Source: Ursus arctos (Eukaryota > Chordata > Mammalia > Carnivora > Ursidae). Taken from it: a stretch of DNA of 64,000 nucleotides. The notes beneath the pieces are model-generated. The model did no database searches. It was not told the origin of the DNA and saw only the letters and a list, made by a program, of their open reading frames with translations. The translations under genes were made by a program, and so were the position numbers. Location of the stretch: positions 39,816,475 through 39,880,474 of the forward strand of contig NW_026622808.1 in NCBI RefSeq assembly GCF_023065955.2. Direction: 5' to 3'. Positions 22,716-34,698 of this stretch are shown one piece after another. The first letter of the stretch is position 1. Each line of letters begins with the position of its first letter.

Positions 22716-23780
22716 TAGGGCAGCAGGACCTTTTAGGGAAGGAGTAACAATAGATTGTTCTACAGTCTGACATCAACCACCTACCCTTGGAAAGGCTGTC
22801 TTTAATAATAAAGATGGATAGGTTGGCTTTTGAGGTGATTTGGACCTCTGCTGAATTCCGAGTGAAAGTATCATGAATTCCCTCTTACTTGAAAATCAGT
22901 CACGTGGCTGCTTAAATCATGAGGTTGTGATATTCTTTTGGTCTTAGTGATAATTAAAGGTCACTATGTGTAATAAAAGATTTATTGATGACATCTATAT
23001 TTTTCCTACCAGACATACAATACATTTTGTTGAGCATTTTTCTCTTCCTGTTCGCTCTCTTTTTGAAACGAGCGACTTCTCATGTTTTTATGCTCATGAG
23101 TTCATCTGTGGACGTGCAAGCATATGTGGTTCTCTCTCCTCCCCCACACACAATCTCAGGAGCACTTGAGGCTTATAAGGGCCACACCTGGTAATTATAG
23201 CAGACAAATGCAGTAGATCAAATGTTATACTCCCTGGAGATGTCTTAAGGAAACCTGGAATTTCATTTAATAGTTTTAGAAGAGCTTCTGTTTTTGTCCA
23301 TTTTAGAGACAGTGATGTTGAATGTCAATTTAATTCTATTTTGAGGAAAATTATTTAATAAATATGGCATATATCTTGTCCTTTAAAACTTTTTCATAAA
23401 GCAAAGATTAGCCCATGTTTTTTTTATCTTATTACTAAATTTCAGTTTTATGGGAAATTGGCACAGGGATTTGGGACAAAATAATTGGTATCCACTGAAA
23501 CCAGCTAAAAGCAGAATATAGAGTCTAAAATATAAATCTTTAGGAGACTGATTTTATACTTAGTTTTATTACATATGACCATTTTTAATGTTTATTTTAT
23601 TAAAATTTTTGTGACTTGTATTTTGAGCCCAAAGTAATAAGAATAGAAAACTATAAAAAAAAAGACTAAATTGCAATTTGCAAAAATCATTTAAAGTATT
23701 ATTATAAAATGTGTAAAATATTTAGCTATAGTTGTAATATAGAACGACGTTTGTTTCACATTAAGAAAAAGATATTTGGA

Positions 23781-23978
23781 GGGGCGTCTGGGTGGCTCAG
23801 TCAGTTAAACGTCTGCCTTCAGCTCAAGTCATGATCCCAGGGCTCTGGGATCGAGCCCCACATTGGGCTCCCTGCTTCTCAGGGAGCCTGCTTCTCCCTC
23901 TCCCTCTGCCTGCAGCTCCCCTGCTTGTGCTCACTCACTCTCTCTGTCAAATAAATAAATAAAATATTTTTTTAAAAA
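23781..23978 (+). mobile_element. Carnivore tRNA-derived SINE
   Basis: Full-length: 'gggcgtctgggtggctcagt', 'gatcccagggctctgggatc', 'cctgcttctccctctccctc' and 'aataaataaataaaat' plus tail. The flanking copies of aagaaaaagatatttgga differ at two positions (23763-23780 and 23979-23996). Confidence 0.95.
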
Positions 23979-24740
23979 AAGAAAAACATGTTTGGAGATT
24001 TTTATTGTGTCATAGTTACGAGAGCCAAATGGACCGGTAAACATTCAGATATAGAGCAGAAGTTATGTAAATTATAGCAATCCCCTCAATGGGGGGGGGG
24101 GTTATTAGCTAATAAAATTATGTTTATGAGAACTATGTAATAGCATGGGGAAAATGTTAAATGTGGTACAGAGGGGAAAATGATAATATAAAATCCTTTT
24201 CTTGTGGACAAAGAGTGAACCAAAGAACAAAAAAATAAAATGCAAGTATTCCTAGATGTCTGAATCCATTGGGTCCCTAAGTGCCAACAGAGGAAGTTTG
24301 GATGTAAATTCATGTATCTAGGGATATAGCCCATTATCTGAATCTGTTCAGTTCCCGAGTTTTGGTAACAAGTAGCAAGGGTTTGGTTAATGAGGATTCC
24401 AAATCTGTTGGCTCCTTATATTTGGATAGCCAGAGTTGGCATACTTAGTTAATTCTGGTTTGATTTGTTGTCAGAAGGGATATTTTCATTATTTTGTAAC
24501 AAGTTGCCGGTTATAAAATAATACCGGTATAGAAATTGTTTTGTTTAATAAGTAATATGGTGAGCAAGGCAAATTCAGCATAAATTATACAGAAGTGAAC
24601 TTTTGAAACAATTTTGGATTATGTTTTTATAATCTCACACAAACTTTTTTGCCATTTTTTTTATTGATAGCCATCTTGAATTGATTTATGATTTTGAAAT
24701 GTTCAGTGAACAGTGACACTTCATATTCTTATTTCCAGTC

Positions 24741-24863
24741 TTCTGTTTATTTTTTTTTAAGTTTTTTTTTATTTTAAGTAATTTCTACACCCAACATGGG
24801 GCTCAGACTTAACCCTGAGATCAAGAGCTGCATGGTCTACCAACTAAGCCAGCTAAGTGCCCC
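24741..24863 (-). mobile_element. Short-variant carnivore SINE
   Basis: Antisense copy without the CT-rich part: T-run, 'acccaacatggggctcagact', 'agccagctaagtgcccc'. Target duplication ttatttccagtc at 24729-24740 and 24864-24875 is perfect. Confidence 0.92.
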
Positions 24864-24966
24864 TTATTTCCAGTCATTTAAAAAGCAGATGTTAAGTCTA
24901 GATCTCATTATTTACCGTGCTTGTTGTATAATCCAATTAACCTTGTGTTTTAAAAATTAAAAGGCA

Positions 24967-25172
24967 GGGGTGCCTGGGTGGCTCAATTGGTTAAGCATCC
25001 AACTCTTGATTTCAGCTCAGGACATGATCTCAGGGTTGTGAGATTGAGCCCCATGTTGGGCTCAGTGCTCGGTGCGGGGTCTGCTCCAGATTCTCTCTGT
25101 CCCTCTCCCTCTGCCCCTCCTACTCCTCTCTCTCTCTCTGGAAAAGAAAAAAAAAAAAAGAAAGAAAGCAAA
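24967..25172 (+). mobile_element. Carnivore tRNA-derived SINE
   Basis: 'ggggtgcctgggtggctcaa', 'gtgagattgagccccatgtt', a long CT-rich stretch and an AAAG-rich tail. Target duplication not clear. The 65- and 71-codon frames over it are SINE translation, not genes. Confidence 0.93.
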
Positions 25173-26514
25173 TAATTCACTTCTGTGGGATTCATCATGT
25201 CTATTTTTAATGTATTAACAGATTTTTTTCAGTTTACACATATGAATCCATAAGAGAACGATTTAGTTGTTGGCTGTCTCCATTTATAAGGTGATTTTGA
25301 TGAAATTAAATGAGTTGGAACACATTTCAATTTGTTTTCCTTTTATGGTAAAAGAGACTGTTTCTTCTTAATTCTCTTTTAAGAGAAAAGCTTTTAATCC
25401 AGGCAGAGAGATTAGATTTTGAACAGATTTAAATATAACCTTTTACATAATTCCAGAACTGTGAAGTAAATTTTCTGTGTAAAAATCTACCGTATAAAAT
25501 CTAGAATTAACAAGTAACTTTAATAAAACTTGCTAAAAATCTCTAGCAGTATTTTCTCTTCAGGGATTTGGGCATGAAGTTTGATTTAAGCAGAATTCCA
25601 CATTCCATGTTCCCTGCAAATTTTAGTTACTCAAGGTTTACCATGTAAACTTAACAAATATGTTGAGACTATTGTGTTCTGCTGAAGATGCTTTTTGAGT
25701 TAACAGATTGTGTACCTCTAAATCTGTTTCATATATATCCTGTGACCTCTGTCATTTGGTTGACTTATATGCTGAGTGCAAAGATGAAGGGTAGAAGTTG
25801 GAGAATCTCAGGTCATAGAGACTCACTGCATGGGCATAGAGTGAAATACTCCCTTCTCTGGACTGCTGCCTGCACTTTTAATTCCTTTTGCTACTGTTTG
25901 GGTGAGGGCAGAGGTATCCCAGCTGGGTACCAGAGAAACTTTCTTCTGAGGTCTGCTTTGTATAAACAAACTGTCTCCATCCCAAAGGACATCTTCCTTC
26001 TGGTGATTGAGTTAACAAGTGCCCTGGAATAAACATCATGTCTTCGTATTCTTAATCCATGGTTACTACGAGACTTAATGGTTTTTATTATTAGGCAGAA
26101 GTCTAATTCTGTTAATATGTTGTGTCTTACTATTTTTTTTTCTGATTTAAAAAAAATTTTTTTCCCCGCCTCCGAATCCCCTTTTGAAATTACAGTCATT
26201 AACTGTATATGTTTGTCTCATTCCCTCCTTTCTCTTAGGACTTTGCTCTCACATAAAAATTGCCTTATTTGGTGTAATGCACTGAATCAGTGTTGCTCTG
26301 TGACTGTTAGCTTTTCATCACTCTATGAGATCAGCCTCTGAACAATCTCAGGAATAAAAAGCCTGATTACATATTCTACTTGAAACAGATTTTTTAATTT
26401 TCATTTTTTAAACTTTTATTTCTCTAAGCTAAAGCAGTTTATTTATGACAAAGAATAGGAAACACTTGGTGTGGTTCCCTGCCCTTAGTAATTTATGTCC
26501 CCATTATAGGAAAA

Positions 26515-26707
26515 TTATTTTTTTTCTTTATATTTTATTTATTTATTTGACAGAGAGCACAAGTAGGCAGAGCAGTAGGCAGAGGGAGAGGGAGAAGCAG
26601 GCTCCGCACTAAGCAGAGAACTCGATTCAGGGCTCGATCCCAGGACCTTGGGATCATGACCTGAGCTGAAGGCAGACGCTTAACTGACTAAGCCACCCAG
26701 GCGCCCC
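26515..26707 (-). mobile_element. Carnivore tRNA-derived SINE
   Basis: Antisense full-length copy ending 'ccacccaggcgcccc', with tataggaaaa duplicated at 26505-26514 and 26708-26717. Confidence 0.94.
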
Positions 26708-27059
26708 TATAGGAAAACTCTTGAATTTAAATTAGATGTCGCTAATTCTTTGTTTCTTAATTCAGAGTAGTTGTCCAATCTAGGATATATGGGAAGGTTT
26801 TTGTTTGGTGTTTATTTGTACCAATCATTTTCCCAGTTGGCTAGCTTTCCAACATTTCTACCAGGTTTTCTCCCAGTGTAACTGTACAGAAGATAGTCTT
26901 AAATTTATGCCAAAAGTGTTTTGACATGTAGATCATTACTTTCTTTAAAACAGATCTGTTTCTGTATTCTTGAAATTGGTTCATCCTTTACTTTCAGTCT
27001 GTCCTTAATTCTCAGGGATTTTTTGTATAAATACCCCCACACTGACCGATACAGACGTT

Positions 27060-27181
27060 AAAGAGGGCACGTGATGTAATGAGCACTGGGTATCATATAA
27101 AACTGATGAATCACTGAACTCTACCTCCAAAACTAATAATACGCTATATGTTAATTAATTGAATTCAAATCAAAAAATAAA
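27060..27181 (+). mobile_element. Carnivore L1 3' end, 5'-truncated
   Basis: 'gagggcacgtgatgtaatgagcactgggtatcatat', 'ctgatgaatcactgaactctacctcc', 'aataatacgctatatgttaattaattgaattcaaatc' and an A-rich tail. This is the 3' untranslated end typical of carnivore L1. Only about 120 bp is kept. Confidence 0.88.
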
Positions 27182-27627
27182 ATTTGCCTGTTGCTCTAAA
27201 GAAAATTATCAATTATTTTCTCTTTTGTACTTCCTTATTCTTAGGTTTTAGAACAAGTAGCTTCTGAAACTGTTTTTTATGAGAGGGCAGACTATCTTCT
27301 ATAGCAGGAATTGCTTTAGCTAATTTTATTTTGCTGCAGAAACGAATAACCTTGTGAAAGTCTGTATTATTAAAGTTAGGCGTCCCCTGTGAGATTATAA
27401 AGTTCTGTTTCTACTTTGTGAACTGCTACTCTGTGAAGGAAATAAATGGTGGGCTTGATGTTGAATGCTGATGGTTAATTTTTACTTTGATTGTATTTGA
27501 TGTTAATTCTAATCTCAGTTTCTTTGCTATATTTCCTTTAAATGACCTTTTAGGTGACTGTAGCTCATTTTCATCTATGATGTGTAGAATTGGATCAGAG
27601 GATCCTTGATATGAATTCTCATTTGGT

Positions 27628-27800
27628 CCCTCACTAGCAGTAGGACTCCAGGCAGTATAACCTTTAAACCTCATTTTCCTCATTTGTAGAATGGGATGGT
27701 AGTACCTACTTCATAGGGTTATTATGAGCATTAAATGAGATCATATTTACTAAGCACTCTAAGTAATGCCTGCCACACCGAAATACATGTTCACTAGTAG
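27628..27800 (+). repeat. MIR element
   Basis: 'aaacctcattttcctcatttgtagaatgggatggtagtacct', 'catagggttattatgagcattaaatgagatcata' and 'aagcactctaagtaatgcctg'. Sense orientation, missing the tRNA-like 5' part. Confidence 0.78.
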
Positions 27801-28534
27801 GTTCAAAAGTTACGGTGAAGTTGGAGAGAGTGTTAGTAGGAGCTTTCTTGCTGAAGTAACTTGTTTTCCCCTTTTAGCCCTGGTCACAAGGCAGTGAAAG
27901 CTGACTGATAACAGGTTTATTGTTCTTGTTAAAGTAATATGTTCCTAACAATCTAAAGACTCTTTAACTTTTTAATTACTAGTACATATGCCATTTAGAA
28001 AATTTGGTCCCCAGCACATTATCTTGATGCCCAAGTGATAACATTATTTTTTCAATAGAATCTAACTTTGAGACGTTAAAGATATTTTCCAGGTTGACTG
28101 TTAGAAATAACAGATTATGTAGTTCTTTTATATTCATCTGCTCTTCTGTCAGTTAAGATCCCTATGCAGCTGACATCAGTATCTGATATTTCTGTTTGAG
28201 TTTATATTCTGCTTTCAGTTAGTTGTAGCTATCATGTGAGAAAGGAGCTCTTTAGCTTGAAGAATTTAATCCAGTCTAGGCACACTTGTGCTCCTTCCAC
28301 TTCTATTGAATGCACTGCTTTTTATTTTGTGCCACACAGTAATATAACTAGTACATAATTGATTTTTATCACCCAAGAAATAAATTTGGTTCTGTTCAGT
28401 CTTTGACCAGATTTGACAGTTTTTGCAACTCTACCAGATGTTTTCTGACTAAATAAACTGCTTAGGTGATGGTTCTCAAATGTCAAACTTACAATGCCCA
28501 TCAGTTCTAATCCTTGGTAGGTTCCCTACAGAAA

Positions 28535-28995
28535 TGCCTGCACATACTTTTCAGGTACAAATGGAAGAATATTCACAGCAGCATTATTCACAGTTCAAAA
28601 TTGGAAATAACCCAAAAGACCTTCAGTGGTCAAATGGATAAATATACACTGAGGCATATTTGATGAAAGAAGGCTGACACAAAAGAATACTTACTGTAGT
28701 ATTCTACTGATGTGAAGTTCAAAACCACTACAATTATACTACTTAGTCATGCACATTTGGGTAGTGTGACCATAAAGAAATGCAAGTAATTAAATACCAT
28801 AAAGTCAAGATAGTAGTTACTTTTATGGGGTTTTGATTGGAAAGGGAATTGTGGGAAGCTTTAGGGGGTTGTGGTTAGGTTCTGTTTCTTGATTTGAGTT
28901 GTAGCCATATAAACATTTGCTTTTAAAAAATTTATTAACCTATACTTTTGTGTTTTGTGTCCCTTTCTGTGTGTTATTTTTCACAATAAATAAGT
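28535..28995 (+). repeat. Ancient L1 3' fragment, sense
   Basis: 'attcacagcagcattattcacag', 'gaaataacccaaaagaccttcagtggtcaaatggataaata', then 'tgggaagctttagggggttgtggttaggttctg' and the 'tttttcacaataaataagta' end. This follows the order of the L1M ORF2 end and 3' UTR. Diverged, no intact frame. Confidence 0.65.
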
Positions 28996-29003
28996 ATGGT
29001 TTA

Positions 29004-29180
29004 GGGCCCCTGGGTGGCTCAGGTGGTTAAGTGTCTGCCCTCGGCTGGGGTGGTGATTTCAGGGTCCTGGGATCAAGCCCTGCGTCAGGCTCCCTGCTCA
29101 GCTCTGTCCCCCCTCATGCTCATGCATGCAGACACTTTCTCTCTCTCTCTCCCTCTCTCATAAATAAATAATTTTTTTTA
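29004..29180 (+). mobile_element. Carnivore tRNA-derived SINE
   Basis: 'gggcccctgggtggctcagg', 'ctgggatcaagccctgcgtc', CT-rich stretch and 'ataaataaataat' tail. Near-identical flanks aagtatggttta at 28992 and aagtatggcttta at 29181. Confidence 0.93.
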
Positions 29181-29332
29181 AAGTATGGCTTTAATATAGG
29201 AGAAAATGAATAATTATCTCTCTACAATATCCCTCAAAAAGAAGGAGTTTTTAAAAAGAAAGAATATCCTCTACTTTATCTTTCAGTTGTGCCAAGCCAA
29301 ATAGCTCTTTCAAGACCTGGTTAGAAACTTTT

Positions 29333-29458
29333 TTTTTAAAGTAGGCTCCATGCCTAACATGGAACCCAACACTGGACTCAAACCCGCAATGCTGAGATCA
29401 AGACCTGAGCTGAGATCAAGATTTGGGTGCCTAACTGACTGAGCCACTCAGGTGCCCC
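29333..29458 (-). mobile_element. Short-variant carnivore SINE
   Basis: Antisense copy: 'aggctccatgcctaacatgg', a locally duplicated 'gagatcaaga…ctgagctgagatcaag' and 'gagccactcaggtgcccc'. Flanks agaaactttttt at about 29323 and 29459. Confidence 0.9.
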
Positions 29459-29497
29459 AGAAACTTTTTTAAAAAATGTTCTTTTTCTCAGTTATTT

Positions 29498-29695
29498 TTT
29501 TAAAAATTTTTTTAAAAGATTTTATTTCTTTGAGAGAGCGAGAGAGAGCACAGGTGGGAAGGAGGGGCAGAGGGAGAGGGAGAAACTGACTCCCCACCGA
29601 GCGAGGAACCTGATGCAGGACTTGATCCCAAGACCCTGAGATCATGACCTGAGCCAAAGGCAGATGCTTAACTGAGTGAGCCACCCAGGTGCCCC
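29498..29695 (-). mobile_element. Carnivore tRNA-derived SINE
   Basis: Antisense full-length copy only 40 bp from the previous one. 'ccacccaggtgcccc' end, and flanks ctttttctcagttattt (29481-29497) and ttttcctcagttattt (29696-29711). Confidence 0.94.
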
Positions 29696-29902
29696 TTTTC
29701 CTCAGTTATTTAATTACAGGCCACTGATGATTCACCAGATTTGAGAATATGACCTTAAATAATTTCAATAGTGACAATAGCAGGAGGTAATTATTATTTA
29801 GCACTTTGATATTAGTACTGTGCAAAAGCATCTTGCAAATTCTTAGTTTTTTAGAATGAGGAAATAGTCAAATAATTTTTCCATATTTCATCCCTTTAAA
29901 AA

Positions 29903-30040
29903 TAGATGTTCATTCATTCCACAGATAAATACCAGGCCTTATTTTAGCCATCGGGGGTACAGAAATGAACAAGATAGGGAAAACTTTGCCTTCATGGAGT
30001 TTACCTTCTTTGGAGGAAACAAAAACTAATAAACTAATAA
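29903..30040 (-). repeat. L2 LINE 3' fragment
   Basis: 'ttcattcattccacagataaataccaggcc', 'ggggtacagaaatgaacaaga' and 'cttcatggagtttaccttctttggagg' follow the antisense L2 3' end. Confidence 0.65.
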
Positions 30041-30244
30041 TATGTCAGGTAGTAATAAAGTCACTGAAGAAAAATAAAAGAATGTAAGACTATAGGTAGC
30101 TAAAAGGTAGCATGTGGGATTTGAACAGATTTCGGACTAAGCTGAGTGAGGTGTACATGTGTCCTGGGAGGGAGTGTGTGGGATAGAAACTATGAAAACT
30201 GGGACTGGTCTTAAATTGGAGTTTTAGAACAATAAAAATGTCTT

Positions 30245-30475
30245 TTTTTTTTTTTTTAAATAAAGGGCCAGATAGTAAATATTTTAGGCTTTGCAGGCTA
30301 TAAAGCCTCTGTTGCAGCTACTAAACTCTGCTGTTGTAGAGGAAAGCAGCTGTAGACAATATGTACATGAATGGACCTGGCTGTGCTCCTCTAAAACCTT
30401 ACTTACCCAACAGACAGCAAGCTGCATTTGGCCCTGTGGGGCTGTAGTTGGCTGACCCATGGGCTAGATCACGTA
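30245..30475. mobile_element. hAT-Charlie-type nonautonomous element
   Basis: 'agggccagatagtaaatattttaggctttgcaggc', 'gttgcagctactaaactctgctgttgtagaggaaagcagctgtagacaatatg', 'tttggccctgtggggctgtagttggctgacccatgg'. I recognise this as the common mammalian MER element beginning ggcaaactatggcccgcgggcc on the other strand. The exact family name is not certain. Confidence 0.7.
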
Positions 30476-31224
30476 GACTTTGTAGGTCATGGTAGGGACT
30501 TCAGATTTTGTTCTAAGGGTAAGCATTTTGAGCAATAAATTACTCTAAGGTGTGCTTAGAATTTTTTAAACAAGGGGGTTACTTAGATATTCAACATACT
30601 AGAGAAAGATTATAATGACTTTCAAAGTCTGCTTTTATATTATTTTGTTATTTTCTATATTCATGTAACATTTGTGAAACGTTGTTTTATGTGTCAGAAT
30701 TGTGTTGGGAATTAAATTATTGATGAGATACCTCCCAGCTTCCACTAGACTCTAAATTGCTGATTTATCACATTTATCTTGGTAATAATCCATGAGGAGT
30801 ACCTAGTATTGTACCTGGTACAGAGTAAATATTTGAAGGAATGAATGTATTCCTCAGAGTTCATAGTATGTAGGGAAAGGTAGACAAAAATAGATAGCTG
30901 CAGTATAGCTTCTTAGAGATAGGAATGACGGACTATGGACAAGGAGAGATACCAAATCCATCCAAGAGAAAGGAAGAGAAATTCCATTTTAGACATGGTG
31001 AGATGAAGTTACTGAGGGATTTCTGGATGAAAATGTTTGTGAAGTAGTTAGACAGTAGTGTTCTGAGACCTGAGAGAGACAGCTAGACTAGGCATCAACA
31101 TTTAGAAATTATGCAAATGTAGCAGGTAGTTAATACTATTTAAAATGAATTTTTGTTGTTATTGACAGAGATCTTAAAGATTAACACATTTTTTTTCTTG
31201 GTAGAACTATAAAAATTTTGTATT

Positions 31225-31610
31225 CCACTTCCTTCCTAAATAGAGACAATGCTGCATTGAAAATCTTTGTACAGTTGTCTCTTTCCAGAGTAATACACGG
31301 AATAGGGGCTATGGGTCAAAGGACATGTGCTTTCACCATTTGGATAAGTTCTGTCAAAATGCCCTCTAAAAGAAAATGATAGCAATTTACACTCCCACCA
31401 GAAGGGTACAAGATTACTCACTCGCCCCTCCTGGTATTAAATGTTTGCCAAACTGATGAGCCAATAATGCCATGACATATTTCAGTGGGTAGACCATAAA
31501 TTTCACATTTACTGGACATTTGCTTTTCTTGGCCTGTGAATTCAATGTTGTTATTCTTTGTCCCTTTTCTGCTGTGTTGTTTGACTTTTTCTCATTCATT
31601 TTTGGAGGGC
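31225..31610 (-). repeat. Ancient L1 fragment, antisense
   Basis: 'gacaatgctgcattgaaaatctttgtac', 'ggggctatgggtcaaaggacatgtgc', 'aatttacactcccaccagaag' match the antisense 3' region of old L1 elements. Confidence 0.6.
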
Positions 31611-31717
31611 CTCACGTGTTTTCCATCCCCATGCTCCCTTTCCTTCTTCCGTGCTTTATTTTTCTACATAACCTCCATCTGACATACTGCTCATTTATTT
31701 ATCATCCCTCCCTCCTC

Positions 31718-31850
31718 ACCCAATTAGAACATAAGAACCAGTAGTGCAGGAATTTTGTCATTTGTTCATTCTAATGTTTCCAGCACCTAGGAGAGTATCT
31801 GGCACATAGTAGGTTCCCCCTAATTAATTGTTCAATGAATGAATGAATAA
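31718..31850 (+). repeat. L2 LINE 3' end
   Basis: 'ttagaacataagaaccagtagtgcaggaattttgtc', 'tgtttccagcacctaggagagtatctggcacatagtagg', 'tgttcaatgaatgaatgaataa'. Sense L2 terminus. Confidence 0.72.
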
Positions 31851-32380
31851 TAACCCTTTATCTGCTCTTTATTTTTCAAATATTTTCTCCACGTCTGTCA
31901 CTGGCCCTTCACCTAGGTTTACAGTGAGTTTGATCAGAAAATTTTAATTTATATGAGATCAGATCTCTCTGTCCTTTCACATATGGCTTTTGTGTTCTGC
32001 ATTATGCCTAAGACCTTTTTTTTTTCCTTAAATCTTTTGATCCCCTTCACCCATTTCTCTCACCTCCATGCCTCCTGTCTCTGGCAACCACCAATCTGTT
32101 TTCTGTATGTATGAGCTTGTTGGTTTTTTTTTTTTTTAATTCCACATGTAATTGAGATCATATGGTATTTGTCTTTTTCTGTATGACTTTATTTCACTTA
32201 GTATAATGCCCTCAAGGTCCATCTGTATTGTCCCAAAAAGCAAGATTTCATTCTTTTTTCTGGCTGTAATATATATATTTCTTTATCCATTCATGCATCA
32301 TTGGACACCTGGGTTGTTGCCATATCTTGGCTACTGTAAATAATACTGCAATGAACGTGGGGGTGCATATATCTTTTTGA
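31850..32380 (-). repeat. Ancient L1 fragment, antisense
   Basis: 'cacctccatgcctcctgtctctggcaaccacc', 'atgactttatttcacttagtataatgccctcaaggtccat', 'cattcttttttctggctgtaat', 'ttgccatatcttggctactgtaaataatactgcaatgaacgtggg'. A clear antisense match to the end of L1 ORF2, with no intact frame. Confidence 0.72.
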
Positions 32381-32699
32381 GTTGGTGTTAGAAGAGAAAG
32401 TAGAGGAAATATTCCAGAAAATATAACAAAAAAGACAAGAGTGGGCTTGAGGTTTTATTTAAGAAAAAAAAGTGGGGGATATTTAAGAAAATTAGGGAGT
32501 TGATCCTGCAGATCTAACATCTGAATAATAAGATTTCCAGAGTGTGGGAAGGGAGAAAGTGGGAAAAGAGGATGAATGAAAAAGAGAAGAATTTATCAGT
32601 GAAATAGAATAGAAGGTAATTCCCCAGAATTGAAGATAATGAGCTTCTAAACTGAAAGGATGCACTGAATGCTCAACACAGTAGATTTTAGAACACACA

Positions 32700-32985
32700 C
32701 ACTAAGCCAGACACAGAAATTTACATATTGTGTGATGGTATTTAGATGAAATATCCAGAATAGGAATGCACAGAGAGAAAGCAGATGAGTGATGGCTGGG
32801 GCTGGGAAGGGAGGATGGGAGGTAAACCCTTAATGAGCATGAGGTTTCCTTTTGGGGTGGTGAAAATGTTTTGGAACTGGATGGACGTTGTGGTTGCATA
32901 ACATTGTGAATGTACTAAATGCCACTGAATTGTTCTCTTTAAAATGATTATTTTGTGTTATGTGAATTTCACCTCAAAAAAAAAA
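32700..32985 (+). repeat. Ancient L1 3' end, sense
   Basis: 'gtgtgatggtatttagatgaaat', 'ggttgcataacattgtgaatgtactaaatgccactgaattgt' and 'gtgaatttcacctcaaaaaaaaa' are the standard end of an old L1 3' UTR with its A tail. Confidence 0.72.
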
Positions 32986-32999
32986 AAAGAAAGAAAAGG

Positions 33000-34030
33000 A
33001 AAAAGACCATGTTCTGAGTATATGAAATTTAAGAACACCAGGGATAGAGAGAAGATTCTGAAAATGGCCAAAGAGAAACAAAGGATCTCCTACTCTATTA
33101 GTCATAATAAACTGAATTATAATATAGCAATAAATAAACTTCTGAAATCTAAATGACTTAATTCAACAAATATTTTTTTTGCACTCATGCTACATGTCCA
33201 TGGTGAAGGAGAGAACACTGTTTCATGTTGTTATTCAGGGATCTAAGTTCACGGAGCCTTTACCATCTTATGATAAAGAATTTTGCCATCTCAGCAAAGA
33301 AGATAGGAGAATAGAAAATTCCTACTCTTTCTTAAATACTTTGGCCCTGGCTAGAACCAGTCATGTGGACCTCCCTTAGTGCTAGGGAGTTTGGAACATG
33401 CAGTCCCCCATGTGCTCAGAAAGGGCAAGCACAGCCGACTTTGCTGAGCACAAGAAGTCTCTACCATGCATACTGAGGAACAGGACTCACCATCTCATTT
33501 GAAGCTAGAAGACAGTAGAACAATGCTTTCAAAATTTTGAAGGAAAAGTATTTCCTGTAGAATTGTGTATCTAGTCTAACCATCGGTCAAATGTGAGAGT
33601 AGAACACTAATATTTTCAGAGGAACAAAGTCAAAGCGTTTACCTCTGTCAACCCCTTCAGGAAATTAACTGAGGATATGTTACATTAAAACAAGGGAATA
33701 AAACAGGATGAGAAAGATATAGGTTCTGGGGGTAGGGGATTTTGGATACAGCCCAGACTAGAGCAGAAAGATTAAAGGGCTGGGGGAAGAACGGACAGGG
33801 ATATATAATGTGATGGATTACCTGATATGTTTGACAGTGTTGAGAGTTTTTATGGTTCTATGACAACTTGGAGGGGGGAAAAAGAGGTTACAGTAATCTT
33901 GGAACAGGTTAAGTGGTTGAGTGGTGGGCGTAAACCAAGCTGCATTGGGTTGAAGAGTGAAGGAATAGAGAAATGACTTTACATACTGCGTAAGTGTAAA
34001 TTCAAGGAGACCAACTGACATACAGGATTA
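33000..34030 (+). repeat. Ancient L1/HAL1-like remnant, sense
   Basis: 'gagagaagattctgaaaatggccaaagagaaacaaag', 'ttcaaaattttgaaggaaaagtatttcctgtagaattgtgtatctag' and 'ttttcagaggaacaaagtc' resemble the 3' region of L1/HAL1. Strongly diverged, boundaries approximate. Confidence 0.45.
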
Positions 34031-34638
34031 AATAAAGGAATATACAGAATAGATATCCTTCTCAATGAAATGTAGAATATGGAGATCTGAATTTAAGTAA
34101 ATTATAAAGAAGCTACATTATACATTTAGAGAATCCCCTATAAAACAAAACAAAGCAGTATTTGTTTTAATATCTTTAAAAATGATTCATTTTACTGAAG
34201 CATGTCATATGTGCATCTCTGCTGAATTGTATCAATAGGGAAAAGTAAACTATTGGTATAACATAATTTATATTCTTTATTTAAATAAATATTTTCTCAG
34301 AATTCCTTTATTTCAACTTCTTATCCTTGATTTAAAGAGGGTTTCTTTCTTTGTTCTGAGTCCTTTTTTAAAAGGTCTAGGCTTTTTAGATACGGTAAAA
34401 ACTAAAGAAAATAAAAGACAAATTGTCCCCCTACCTCCAGATTTCTCCATTAATCTCATTGCTCTATTATAGTTTGAGTTTTCTTAGTTCTCCTTCCAGC
34501 TTCAAGTTTTTGTACAAGCCTAGTCATGGGAGTAATATTATCATCTTTAAATTTGGTCATGGAATGTGTTACACTGCCCCGCTCAGGGAAATGCTACTCG
34601 GTTTGGGCTTGGATAGTAACGTTTGTTTTCTTTGGCAG

Positions 34639-34698
34639 AGAAGCTGATCGTCGAGGGGCATCTAACCAAAGTGGTAGAAGAAACAAAGCTTTCAAAAG
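34639..34698 (+). CDS. SLMAP: SLMAP exon K: probable cassette exon
   Basis: A 60-nt, phase 1-1 exon isolated between a 16.9-kb and a 4.9-kb intron; acceptor 'ctttggcag', donor 'gttcgt' (G+5 kept, T at +3, so suboptimal). It reads EKLIVEGHLTKVVEETKLSK, about residues 413-432, a short amphipathic Lys/Glu-rich segment resuming helix after exon J. The weak donor, symmetric phase and isolation predict regulated inclusion. Confidence 0.94.

Larger units (their letters stand above)
17735..34638 (+). other. SLMAP: SLMAP intron J-K (16.9 kb)
   Basis: The largest intron. From 17.7 to 23.8 kb there are no SINEs, only a short L2-like piece (18440-18520), a DNA-transposon-like remnant (19841-20180) and simple AT/AC and AAAAC repeats. 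From 23.8 to 29.7 kb there are seven SINEs, a carnivore L1 3' end (27060), a MIR and an L1 tail (28535). From 29.9 to 34.0 kb come L2, hAT and several ancient L1 pieces. The last 600 bases before exon K are unique. No coding exon and no CpG-rich promoter was recognised. Confidence 0.8.

Noticed and set aside
24091..24100. Run of ten G
   Set aside because: A homopolymer without flanking G-runs needed for a stable quadruplex. May include sequencing length error.
25688..26032. 114-codon open frame on the + strand in the longest intron
   Set aside because: No similarity that I recognise, no splice context consistent with SLMAP, and mixed composition. Length is within chance for AT-moderate intron sequence.
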